Assembly (NCBI GenBank): GCA_030619765.1
Contig: JAUXAU010000031.1
Span: forward strand, 1 to 35,861
DNA length: 35,861 bases
Origin: Thermoplasmatota archaeon
GTDB taxonomy: Archaea > Thermoplasmatota > E2 > DHVEG-1
Direction: 5' to 3'
Position numbers and translations under genes: made by a program. The notes under the pieces are model-generated. The model made no database searches and had not been told where the DNA came from. It saw only the letters and a list, made by a program, of their open reading frames with translations. Each line of letters starts with the position of its first letter. Position 1 is the first letter of the stretch. Positions 1-7,792 of this stretch are shown in pieces.

Positions 1-400
1 TATACACCAGACCCAGATTTCTATGGTACAGATAGTTTCACTTATACTGTGGATGATGACGACGGAGATACATCAAATGAGGCGACAGTGAATATTACTG
101 TTGGTCCAGTGAATGATCCTCCGGTTGCAGTGAATGATACTGCGAGTACGGATGAGGATATTGCAGTGTGGATTAATGTGACAGCTAACGATTATGATAT
201 TGATGGTACGTTAGATCTTTCATCGGTGACGGTGACTGATGGTGGTCCGTCTCATGGTGGTACGTTTGTTAACACAACGACTGGTGAGATTGAGTATACT
301 CCTGATCCTGATTACTTTGGCCCTGACAGCTTTACCTATGAGGTGGATGATGATGATGGTGCAACATCAAATGTCGCTACGGTCATCATAATTGTGGATG
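1..400 (+). repeat. Tandem coding repeat of the cadherin-like domain
   Basis: The stretch at about 1-105 is repeated at about 295-400 at recognisable DNA level: both encode YTPDPD-(Y/F)-(F/Y)-G-x-DSFTY-x-VDDDDG-x-TSN-x-AT. The period is about 294 bases, one domain. The array probably continues to the left of the window. Confidence 0.7.
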
Positions 401-1599
401 ATGTAAATGATCCTCCAAATACTCCAAGCAATCCTGAACCAGATGATGGTGCTACAGATATAGATGTCAATGCTGATCTTAGCTGGAACTGTAGCGATCT
501 GGATCCTGGTGACAATCTCACCTACGATGTTTACTTTGGAACTGCTTCATCTCCGCCAAAAGTCTCCAGTAATCAATCAAATACCACTTATGATCCTGGA
601 ACATTAGGTCTTGGAACCACCTACTACTGGATGATTATAGCATGGGATAACAATAGTGCATTTAATGAAAGTCCAGTATGGAGTTTTAAAACCACAAGTC
701 CGCCATCACCACCAGCAACAAAAGATCCAACTGCTGATGCTGATGGACCATACTATGGATTTGTAGATGAAGAAATCGAGTTCGATGGGACAAATAGTGA
801 AGATAACGATGAAAATGGTGAGTCTATTGTCCGGTATGATTGGAAGTTTTTCGATGAAGATACATGGCATGAGGATCTAGGGGCAAATCCAAACCACACC
901 TATGAAGTAAAAGGAGAATATACAATTACGCTAAGGGTAACCGATGACGAAGGAACTACAGATACTGATACAGCCACGGTTTATATTACCACACCAAACA
1001 ATCCGCCTACACAACCCACCTTGGATGGTCCAACATTTGGACATAAACAAACACCACTAGATTATGATGTAGTTTCAATAGATCTAGATAACGATACAAT
1101 CAGGTATGTTTTTGACTGGGGTGACGACACCAATACAACCACAGAATATTTTACAAATGGTACAACAGCTACACAAAACCATAGTTGGTCAACCTATGGT
1201 GAATACCTCATAACTATATATGCAGAGGATATAAACGACGCTATCTCAGCGATAACAACTTATACAATTTTAATAGATGTACATCTAATCGATGATAAAA
1301 TTAAAGGAGAACTAATAGATCTTGACAGTAACAATACTTGGGATGTATTTTATAATGATGCAACGGGGAATCAGACAGATCTTGGACAGGAAAACAGTAC
1401 TTATCTAATAGACGGTGATGGAGACGGCAAGTGGGATTATGTCTATAATCTAGAAACAGAATTATCAACGTATTATGATTATGTATATCAGAAATATCTG
1501 AATATATATGAAATGGAGAAGATACCTGGATTTGAGACAATATCTTTATTGGCAATGATAGCACTAGTATTGGTCATCCTGAGAAAAAAGAGAAGATAA
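1..1599 (+). CDS. Large surface protein, C-terminal part (cadherin-like/PKD domains, PGF-type anchor)
   Basis: The reading frame is open from base 1, so the gene starts outside the window and only about 532 C-terminal residues are seen. The first part has repeats of a cadherin-like/bacterial Ig domain (VNDPP linkers, YTPDPDYFGPDSFTYEVDDDDG-like cores). An FN3-like module (WSFKTTSPPSPP end) and two PKD-like modules follow, one with the VRYDWKFFDE and YTITLRVTDDEG signature. The tail IPGFETISLLAMIALVLVIL followed by RKKRR matches the layout of archaeal PGF-CTERM sorting signals: a PGF motif, a hydrophobic helix and a basic end. The protein is therefore probably exported, processed and lipid-anchored, as known for the archaeosortase system. 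It is rich in Asp and Asn-x-Thr/Ser, which suggests calcium binding and N-glycosylation. Ligand and role cannot be told. Confidence 0.85.
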   Translation, partial: YTPDPDFYGTDSFTYTVDDDDGDTSNEATVNITVGPVNDPPVAVNDTASTDEDIAVWINVTANDYDIDGTLDLSSVTVTDGGPSHGGTFVNTTTGEIEYTPDPDYFGPDSFTYEVDDDDGATSNVATVIIIVDDVNDPPNTPSNPEPDDGATDIDVNADLSWNCSDLDPGDNLTYDVYFGTASSPPKVSSNQSNTTYDPGTLGLGTTYYWMIIAWDNNSAFNESPVWSFKTTSPPSPPATKDPTADADGPYYGFVDEEIEFDGTNSEDNDENGESIVRYDWKFFDEDTWHEDLGANPNHTYEVKGEYTITLRVTDDEGTTDTDTATVYITTPNNPPTQPTLDGPTFGHKQTPLDYDVVSIDLDNDTIRYVFDWGDDTNTTTEYFTNGTTATQNHSWSTYGEYLITIYAEDINDAISAITTYTILIDVHLIDDKIKGELIDLDSNNTWDVFYNDATGNQTDLGQENSTYLIDGDGDGKWDYVYNLETELSTYYDYVYQKYLNIYEMEKIPGFETISLLAMIALVLVILRKKRR

Positions 1600-1621
1600 A
1601 CATCCTTTGAAGATCGCTGAA

Positions 1622-3574
1622 TTATTTGGTCTCCATCTCCCAGACGCCGTCCCAATCTTGAGAGGGCGGATTCTTTAAGAATTCCTGACAGCGGGCTATA
1701 AACACATGGGAGGCATTATCCTCCATGAGCTTAAGGGCTTCCTGGAAGGATTTGATAGCTGGTTTCCACTTCTTTTTAAAGTAGAGTTCAAGACCAGCCT
1801 CATAGAGCCTGACAAAATCGCGTTGCTTCTTGCTGAATCTGTCCTTTTGGGAGAGGAGTTCATAGATAAGGATTGGTTTCTTCTTCCCCATTACTTTGAC
1901 AGCATCAAGCTTCCTAGTCTCGAATTTATCTTGGACAACCTTATGGGTGTTTTCGGTTATTATTATATTAGTACCATAGAGCTTATTAAGGCCTTCCATA
2001 CGGGAGGCAAGGTTGACATTGTCACCAATTGCAGTGTAGTCAAATCTTTTTAAGGAGCCCATGTTGCCCACAATAGCATCACCACTGTTTAGACCTATTC
2101 CAATATCAAAAGATGGTATGCCCTCTTTTTTCCACTTATTCTGGAGCTCTTTGAGCTTATCCATCATCTCCAGACTGCTTGAGCATGCCAACTCAGTGTG
2201 ATTGGGCTGTTCAAGAGGTGCTCCCCAGAAGGCCATGATAGCGTCACCCATGTACTTGTCAACAAGCCCCTGGTCCTTTATTATTATCGAGGTCATCTCG
2301 GTTAGGTACTCGTTTAGGAGGCGGACAAGCTCCTCAGGGTCGAGTCTCTCTGATATAGAGGTGAATCCTCTTATGTCAGAGAAGAAAATGGTTATGTTCT
2401 TCTTCTCCCCTCCCAGGTTTATCCTATCAGGGTTCTTTATGAGGTTGTCTATCACCACAGGTGAAACATACTTTCCAAAGATCGAGGTTATCCACTTCCT
2501 GCTCTTCTCCTCTGTTAGATAGTATATCACAACGAGAGTGATGTAGACCAATGTTATGGAAAGTAGAGGGTAGAGCATATTCATGATGATTCCAGAATCA
2601 AATGTATAGATGGAAAAGAAGATGTAGACTATGGCAAGCACTGCCAAAAGGATAGTAGCTATATGTATCCTAAATCTGAAGAGTATAAAGCCTGCGAGCA
2701 GGGTAAACAGGAATATAACTCCTATAGCAGAGAAATCATCCTGATAATACAGGAAGTCCCTCGTGAGTATGGACTGTACAAGATTGGCATTGACCTCAAC
2801 ACCAGGCATAGCTTGGTTGGATATAGGAGTTATGACATCGTCATGGAGATCTGCTGCAGTGGCACCGATGAGAACTATCTTATCCTTGAAGTAGGAAGGG
2901 TCTGTATTATTGTTGTAGACATCAGAAAATGATATGTATTCGTAACCCCCTGGAGGAGCAAAGAAGTTTATCAGCATTCTGGAGCTTCCCAAGTCGGGAG
3001 TGATTCCAAGGTATTCACCAACAACAACCATAGAAATGTGGTCGTAGTCTTCGATGCCGGATATGTAAGGGCTAAAGGATCTTGTCACACCATCTGAGTC
3101 TGTGTAAAGGTTGACAAAGCCTGTCTCGAAATCCACACCTAGGGTGCCCAGGGTAGTGGTTGGTTTGAGCAGGCTCTCCCCATACAGTTCACCATTTTTG
3201 TGGGAAAAGGATGTGTACTCCATGGCCAAGACAACGTTGCCTGTCTTGAGAGAATCGGCTAGCTCAGAATCTCCTTCGGCAGGCTCAAAAAAGGAAATAT
3301 CTATCCCGATTACTGAGCTCTGGTTTAGGTACTCTATAACCCTAGCAAAGTGGTCCCTGGGCCAGGGCCACCTACCAAGTTCCCGGAGGCTCTCGTCATC
3401 TATGGCTACTATCACTATCTCATCAAGTGTATTACCAGGAGCATAAAAGGCATCCGAGATCTTGGATTCCCATGTATCTAAGAAGCCTGCAGTCATAAGC
3501 ATGGTGACTATGGCTGAGATAAATAGTGAGATAAGTAGTGTCTTTGTGAGTTTGTTTTTAAGTATACCGGGCAT
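1622..3574 (-). CDS. CHASE2-domain class III adenylate/guanylate cyclase
   Basis: A 650-residue membrane receptor cyclase that would make cAMP (or cGMP) from ATP (or GTP). The N-terminal helix (residues 12-30) leads into an extracellular CHASE2 sensor (about 31-275, with IDDESLRELGRWPWPRDHFA and the late IVLIGATAADLHDD). Three membrane helices follow (about 283-352), then the cyclase domain (about 390-570). Catalytic residues appear intact: metal-binding Asp400 (FFSDIRGFT) and Asp444 (DKYMGDAIMAFWGAP), base-contacting Lys440, and Asn521/Arg525 (NLASR). The C-terminal 75 residues are TPR-like and end in NPPSQDWDGVW, a tail I know from bacterial CHASE2 cyclases. It lies 14 bases after the FecR-domain gene, so the two are probably one operon. 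CHASE2 cyclases are mainly bacterial; transfer into this archaeon is my inference. Nucleotide specificity cannot be settled by eye. Confidence 0.93.
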   Translation of the reverse strand: MPGILKNKLTKTLLISLFISAIVTMLMTAGFLDTWESKISDAFYAPGNTLDEIVIVAIDDESLRELGRWPWPRDHFARVIEYLNQSSVIGIDISFFEPAEGDSELADSLKTGNVVLAMEYTSFSHKNGELYGESLLKPTTTLGTLGVDFETGFVNLYTDSDGVTRSFSPYISGIEDYDHISMVVVGEYLGITPDLGSSRMLINFFAPPGGYEYISFSDVYNNNTDPSYFKDKIVLIGATAADLHDDVITPISNQAMPGVEVNANLVQSILTRDFLYYQDDFSAIGVIFLFTLLAGFILFRFRIHIATILLAVLAIVYIFFSIYTFDSGIIMNMLYPLLSITLVYITLVVIYYLTEEKSRKWITSIFGKYVSPVVIDNLIKNPDRINLGGEKKNITIFFSDIRGFTSISERLDPEELVRLLNEYLTEMTSIIIKDQGLVDKYMGDAIMAFWGAPLEQPNHTELACSSSLEMMDKLKELQNKWKKEGIPSFDIGIGLNSGDAIVGNMGSLKRFDYTAIGDNVNLASRMEGLNKLYGTNIIITENTHKVVQDKFETRKLDAVKVMGKKKPILIYELLSQKDRFSKKQRDFVRLYEAGLELYFKKKWKPAIKSFQEALKLMEDNASHVFIARCQEFLKNPPSQDWDGVWEMETK

Positions 3575-3588
3575 TATAAACCACTGGC

Positions 3589-4476
3589 TCAGGTCAATTC
3601 AAATAATTTTCTAGCCCACTCTGGTGAATCAGATGGTAGGTCGAAGTATCCCATGACGTAACCGTCTATGAGAGCCTCCAATTCTTGGTCAGTTAAGCCA
3701 TACTGCTCTTTTAATTCGGGTAAAAATGGTTCAATTCTTTTATACAGCTCTTCCTTCAGGCTCCCCTTGAATTCATCATCTTTTTGTTGATTCCCAAGTA
3801 TCCATTCGTCCTTTACATAGGGTTGGGGTTCAGGAGTTTCGTTAAGATTATCAGGATCGACTGATACAGATAAATTCTCAGGGACCTCAATCGAAGACAT
3901 AATCTGACCGTTTTCATAGGTTGTAACATTAACAGTCCCATTGCCTACACTTATAATTATATTGCCATCTGCAAGGATATATACATCAAAAGATGTCCCG
4001 CGAACACTTGCAACTGTTGTGGGGGTATGGACCTCGTAGTTGTCTATACCACTCATCTTGGAAATTGTGTTCCATGTCCTTCCATAATCCTGTTTTATCT
4101 CAACACTGGTTTCTTCCTCCTGTTGGATGAGTTCTTGGATTGTCACCTCTGTATTGCTGTCGAGCCTAATTATACTGCTCTCGAAAAGGATTATTGACGC
4201 AGATGTATTGTCTCCTGTCTTCACTGAATCAGACTGGTGGAGAAGCATGCTATTTTGGGCAGAGGTCCATGATCCTCCTGCGTGTTTTACCTGGACAGTG
4301 CCAGATTCAACAATAAGTTGGGCGTTGACCACATCAGTGGTTTGTGTGAACCACATAAATCCGATGATGCAAACAATAATTATTACGGGGATTATCAAGA
4401 GAAATATTTTTCTCATGGATTTTGATTTTGCCTTTTTATTAGACTTGATTTCTTTATTGTCAATTTTTTTTGCCAA
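3589..4476 (-). CDS. FecR-domain membrane protein, partner of the CHASE2 cyclase
   Basis: About 295 residues: a Lys-rich cytoplasmic N-terminus, one membrane helix (IFLLIIPVIIIVCIIGFMWF), then an external FecR domain (VNAQLIVESGTVQV, SVKTGDNTSASIIL, RLDSNTEVTIQE, YEVHTPTTVASVRGTSFDVY). The C-terminal part is charged and helical. FecR domains are perceived as periplasmic or external scaffolds in signalling; in bacteria, FecR-domain proteins are often encoded beside CHASE2 cyclases. I chose the TTG at 4474-4476 because a strong Shine-Dalgarno GGAGGGG (4482-4488) precedes it, with GGAG eight bases before the codon. A TTG at 4492-4494 would extend it by six residues but lies upstream of that site. 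A TATA-like sequence lies at 4501-4513. It is upstream of, and probably co-transcribed with, the cyclase. Confidence 0.85.
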   Translation of the reverse strand: MAKKIDNKEIKSNKKAKSKSMRKIFLLIIPVIIIVCIIGFMWFTQTTDVVNAQLIVESGTVQVKHAGGSWTSAQNSMLLHQSDSVKTGDNTSASIILFESSIIRLDSNTEVTIQELIQQEEETSVEIKQDYGRTWNTISKMSGIDNYEVHTPTTVASVRGTSFDVYILADGNIIISVGNGTVNVTTYENGQIMSSIEVPENLSVSVDPDNLNETPEPQPYVKDEWILGNQQKDDEFKGSLKEELYKRIEPFLPELKEQYGLTDQELEALIDGYVMGYFDLPSDSPEWARKLFELT

Positions 4477-4694
4477 AATATCCCCTCCATACAATTATAT
4501 TTTTATATAAAAAGATTTGGGGAGGAATTATTAGCTCTTTCTTTGTATGTCTTGATCCAGTTCCAGGATGATAATAAGATTGACTAGTCTAGATAGATTT
4601 TCTTCTGATGTTACTTCTTCTGAGAGTACGCATTACCAGAGGTCTGATTACGTATGTGTTTTCACCATGGGTAGCTGCATTCTTCCATCACAAT

Positions 4695-4713
4695 ACCACC
4701 TCTCCGAGGTGGT
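4695..4713. repeat. Perfect 8-bp inverted repeat (hairpin)
   Basis: ACCACCTC (4695-4702), a three-base loop, then GAGGTGGT (4706-4713). The stem is GC-rich in an AT-rich spacer. No T-run follows on either strand, so it does not look like a simple terminator. Operator or transcript end structure are both possible. Confidence 0.4.
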
Positions 4714-4756
4714 GAATGAGAGCCACACAAAAAGAATTTCTACACGCCTCTAATTA

Positions 4757-4773
4757 GGAAATATTTTTAAATG
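4757..4773 (+). promoter_or_regulatory. Archaeal BRE/TATA promoter of the 96-aa gene
   Basis: The sequence GAAATATTTTTAAATG, centred about 32 bases before the ATG at 4798, fits a BRE plus TATA box. No Shine-Dalgarno precedes the ATG, so the transcript is probably leaderless or nearly so. Confidence 0.5.
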
Positions 4774-4797
4774 TAAAAAAGATGCAAACACGATAAA

Positions 4798-5088
4798 ATG
4801 TACGCAATAGTCTATTTTAATTTTAGTGGTAGCAAAGAAGAGTTTGAGGAAGCAAAAAAAACTATGATGCAAGCATCAAAAAAAGTTGATAATGTGGAGC
4901 TGATGGATATATTAAAACCATCAAGTGAATGGAACTATGCTGCTCTCTTGAAATTTAAGGAGTTTAAATCATTTCTTAAATTTACCAAAAAGATTAGAGA
5001 AGAACCAATCACTTTTTTTTCAAAAAGAGGACTTGAAGCTCCACCAAGGAAACTTGAATTGCTTGTGGATTTAGAGTATCTAGAATAA
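4798..5088 (+). CDS. Hypothetical 96-aa protein
   Basis: Not recognised. A small soluble protein with alternating strand/helix character (MYAIVYFNFSG, a charged helix, VELMDILKPSSEWNYAALLKF, helix, KLELLVDLEYL). This layout would suit a ferredoxin-like or dimeric alpha-beta-barrel fold; that is a guess from pattern only. The TATA box at the right distance and the AT-rich codon use typical of the host support a real gene. It stands alone, 230 bases before the acetyltransferase/cyclic-nucleotide-binding gene; whether it shares their function is unknown. Confidence 0.65.
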   Translation: MYAIVYFNFSGSKEEFEEAKKTMMQASKKVDNVELMDILKPSSEWNYAALLKFKEFKSFLKFTKKIREEPITFFSKRGLEAPPRKLELLVDLEYLE

Positions 5089-5248
5089 ATCTTTCTCTAT
5101 ACTTCTTTATTTACGCACGGAAACAGAGTCTTCAGTTTCACGTATTTAAAACATATAGACCTTGGTCCCTACATAATCAAATGTGGATTAAATGTTGATG
5201 TAACGTAAAGAAAATAGGGCTTTAAGAACATTTTTTCCATTAAAATAG

Positions 5249-5262
5249 AGAAAATTATAAAA
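5249..5262 (+). promoter_or_regulatory. Candidate TATA box of the GNAT/cNMP gene
   Basis: AAAATTATAAAAGAGG, about 65 bases upstream of the ATG at 5320, would start a transcript that includes the strong Shine-Dalgarno GGGAGGT at 5306-5312. A second TATA-like string at 5280-5288 lies too close to leave the Shine-Dalgarno in the message. Confidence 0.35.
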
Positions 5263-5319
5263 GAGGTAATTATTTTTGGATTATATACGCTTCTGGATAG
5301 TGGAAAGGGAGGTCACAGC

Positions 5320-6897
5320 ATGGAAATTACACAAGCTGACGAAAATGATGCGCAACAAATTATGAATCTTTTTGTAAAAATCTATGGTCTCGGTTATCCA
5401 TTCAAGAAATTTTACGATACCAAATGGCTTACTAAAAGTATCTATTCTGATGATAACTTATTTATGGTTGCTAAGGAGAAAAACCGGATAATTGGTACGG
5501 GTTCAGTTTATCTGACGGCGGGCGGATTCTCTGATTTGATAGGTGAGTTTGGACGTCTAGTAGTGGACCCAAAATACGGTCGAAAGGGTACCGGCACTGA
5601 AATCTTAACTAGTTTAATGGAATCAATCTCAGAAATGGTCCAATTTGGCTTTGCTGAGTGTAGGGTTGTTCACCCAGGGGCCCAAAAGATCTCTGAGCGG
5701 TGTGGATTTTTCCCAACAGGGTTTGAACCAAATAAGTATCAACTTGCGACAGCCCGGGAGAGCGTGGTTTTTGTCACCAAACTCTTCGAACCTGCTCTCT
5801 CTTTGAGAAGGAACAATCCTCGAGTTATTGCTAGTATCTACCCCATGGCAGCTAAAAGCATGCAAAATCTTGGCTTACCCGTGGATCTCATAGTTGAAGA
5901 CGAAATAGATGGTTATCCAACAGAGAAGTCTTTTAATACTAAGGAACTCCAATCCGCTGGGGTTTCACCTCTTCTCCGTATTGAACGAGGACGGATCAAG
6001 AATCCTGAGGTATTCGGCAATCTGAGTTTAAGTTATGGATTCTTTAAAATTGCCACGAATCAGGCACACTATTTGGTAGCCAAAGATAAGGGTGTAACCT
6101 TGGGCGCGATTGGCTTCACCGTGGACGATATTGATAAGAAGGTTAAGGTACTCGAACTTATTGAGTTCGACGATGAAGTGAAAGGGTTCTTGTTATCAAC
6201 ACTGGTCAAGTTGGCCCCGCAGAAATATAGGGCTCAGTATATTGAAATGGATGTAAGCGCATATTCTCCTCAAATGCAAAAGACCTTAGATAGGTTAGGA
6301 TTTGTTCCGGTGGCCTATTGCCCCTCAATGGTATTCCGGGGAGTGGAACGACTTGATGTGGTCCGAATGGCTAAGTTGCTTATACCTCCTGACGTGAGAG
6401 ACATAAAGCTTACCCCAATGGCCAAAGATATGTTTAAACTGGTAATGAAGGACTTGGAATGTAAGAAAATTGGTCTAGAAATCACCAAAATAACGCGACA
6501 ATCCGACATTTTCCAGGGTCTTTCCGATGGGGAGTTATCACAACTGGCTCAGATCTGTAAGATGGTCTCCTATCCTGCAGGTAAGACTATATGCAGTGAA
6601 GGTGAGTGTGGGAGCGAAATTTTTGTTCTTGCAGAGGGCAAAGCTTCAGTTTTCGCCAAGAGAACTGGAAAAAAAAGATCTAAAATCGGCACAATTGGTC
6701 AGGGAGAGATTTTTGGCGAGATGTCAATCATTGAGGATTTGCCTAGAGTCGCTGATTTAGTAACAGATGTAGATTCTAAGCTCGTTGTGATAGATCGGTT
6801 TGAACTAGAAAATCTGATGAACAAAAATAGTCATCTTGGCAAGGTAGTGATGCAGAACATGGCAAAGGGACTCTCTAGAAAACTGCGCCGCAGCTAA
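5320..6897 (+). CDS. Double-GNAT acetyltransferase with C-terminal cyclic-nucleotide-binding domain
   Basis: 525 residues. Residues 1-145 are a GNAT acetyltransferase domain with the acetyl-CoA loop in VVDPKYGRKGTGTEILTSLM (81-100). Residues about 225-345 look like a second, degenerate GNAT half (YLVAKDKGVTLGAIGFTVDD, later LDRLGFVPVAYCPSMVF) without a clear acetyl-CoA loop. Residues about 396-515 are a cNMP-binding domain: the phosphate-binding cassette reads GEIFGEMSIIEDLPRVADL, keeping the Glu (467) and Arg (476) that hold ribose and cyclic phosphate. The protein is therefore probably an acetyltransferase switched by cAMP or cGMP. In mycobacterial Pat, a known cAMP-controlled lysine acetyltransferase, the order is reversed (cNMP first). 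GGAG sits eight bases before the ATG. The nearby cyclase could supply the ligand. The acetylation target is unknown. Confidence 0.9.
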   Translation: MEITQADENDAQQIMNLFVKIYGLGYPFKKFYDTKWLTKSIYSDDNLFMVAKEKNRIIGTGSVYLTAGGFSDLIGEFGRLVVDPKYGRKGTGTEILTSLMESISEMVQFGFAECRVVHPGAQKISERCGFFPTGFEPNKYQLATARESVVFVTKLFEPALSLRRNNPRVIASIYPMAAKSMQNLGLPVDLIVEDEIDGYPTEKSFNTKELQSAGVSPLLRIERGRIKNPEVFGNLSLSYGFFKIATNQAHYLVAKDKGVTLGAIGFTVDDIDKKVKVLELIEFDDEVKGFLLSTLVKLAPQKYRAQYIEMDVSAYSPQMQKTLDRLGFVPVAYCPSMVFRGVERLDVVRMAKLLIPPDVRDIKLTPMAKDMFKLVMKDLECKKIGLEITKITRQSDIFQGLSDGELSQLAQICKMVSYPAGKTICSEGECGSEIFVLAEGKASVFAKRTGKKRSKIGTIGQGEIFGEMSIIEDLPRVADLVTDVDSKLVVIDRFELENLMNKNSHLGKVVMQNMAKGLSRKLRRS

Positions 6898-7007
6898 GCC
6901 CCAATAACGGATTTATTACTAACACCAGAAAGTCAAAAAGCAGGAGTTATAAGCATAAAGGTTTTTAAGAAAACTGTGTTGCCATACAATGTATTGGAGT
7001 TGATTAA

Positions 7008-7781
7008 CTGATAGTAAAGTTTTTAGGTGCACATAACGCGGAATCAAGAGACACAAGGCTGATCTCCATTATAATTGATGAAGTCTTAGCTGTGGATGCA
7101 GGGAGCCTCGCTTCGGAACTTTCTTTTTCAGAGCAAGAAAAGATAAAGGCAATCTTGCTATCTCATGGACATTACGATCATATTAGAGGGGTTCCGGCTT
7201 TTGCCTTCAATAATCCCGATCAAACTACTGAGATTTTTGCCACACCCCAGACGCTTAAAATCCTTTCCTCTCATCTTATAGATGGTGTAATTTATCCCAA
7301 ATTCACAAAAAAGATTCCCTTTTTCTTAGAAAAACCATCACTCAAGTTTGTGGCTTTAGAACCCTTTGTTCCAGTAGATATTGAAGGTTATCAGGTTTTA
7401 CCTCTACCGGTAAGGCATACTATTAACGCGGTAGGCTTTGAACTCACTTCCAAAGATGGAAAGAAGGTTTTCTACTCTGGTGATACCGGTCCAGGTCTTT
7501 CAGCTCTTTGGGAACACATATCACCTCAGCTTATTATCGTGGAAGTAACGTTTCCCAATAGATTAGAAAATAGAGCAATTAATTCAGCACACCTATGTCC
7601 TAAAATGTTAAAAAAGGAGTTGATAGATTTTCATCGAATCAAAGGATGTTATCCACAGGTCATCTTATTTCATTTAAGCCCGAAACTTGAAGAAGAAATC
7701 AAGAAAGAAGTAAAGGAAGTATCTAAGGAATTAAAACTTAATATCGGTATTGCCTGCGAGGGTGAGAAGATTATTGTTTAG
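7008..7781 (+). CDS. Metallo-beta-lactamase-fold hydrolase, possible class II cyclic-nucleotide phosphodiesterase
   Basis: About 257 residues with the MBL metal site: HGHYDH (LLSHGHYDHIRGVPAFAF), a later PVRHT and the Asp in FYSGDTGPG. The stretch after the first motif (a short strand, then TLKILSSHLIDGVIYPKF) resembles class II 3',5'-cyclic-nucleotide phosphodiesterases such as yeast Pde1, in which a similar TI..L..H.FN..IWP segment follows HxHLDH. With a cyclase and a cNMP-binding enzyme nearby, cAMP hydrolysis is an attractive role, but an RNase Z-like or other MBL activity is not excluded. The conserved frame begins with IVKFLGAHNAESRDT, upstream of the first GTG (7092). An in-frame TAA at 7005-7007 leaves only CTG (7008) or ATA (7011) as start. 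CTG lies eight bases after GGAG (6996-6999), so I chose it. Confidence 0.75.
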   Translation: MIVKFLGAHNAESRDTRLISIIIDEVLAVDAGSLASELSFSEQEKIKAILLSHGHYDHIRGVPAFAFNNPDQTTEIFATPQTLKILSSHLIDGVIYPKFTKKIPFFLEKPSLKFVALEPFVPVDIEGYQVLPLPVRHTINAVGFELTSKDGKKVFYSGDTGPGLSALWEHISPQLIIVEVTFPNRLENRAINSAHLCPKMLKKELIDFHRIKGCYPQVILFHLSPKLEEEIKKEVKEVSKELKLNIGIACEGEKIIV

Positions 7782-7792
7782 GGGGAGTATGT

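Larger units (their letters stand above)
4477..4797. other. Divergent intergenic region, about 320 bases
   Basis: It holds the probable promoter of the FecR-cyclase operon (TATA-like run at 4501-4513, read on the minus strand), a short hairpin at 4695-4713 and the promoter of the next plus-strand gene at 4757-4773. No convincing coding region: the short open frame at 4568-4753 has no Shine-Dalgarno and no protein-like composition. Confidence 0.5.

Noticed and set aside
4568-4753. 61-codon open frame in the spacer
   Set aside because: No Shine-Dalgarno or suitable TATA box, poor composition, and it runs through the hairpin and the next promoter.
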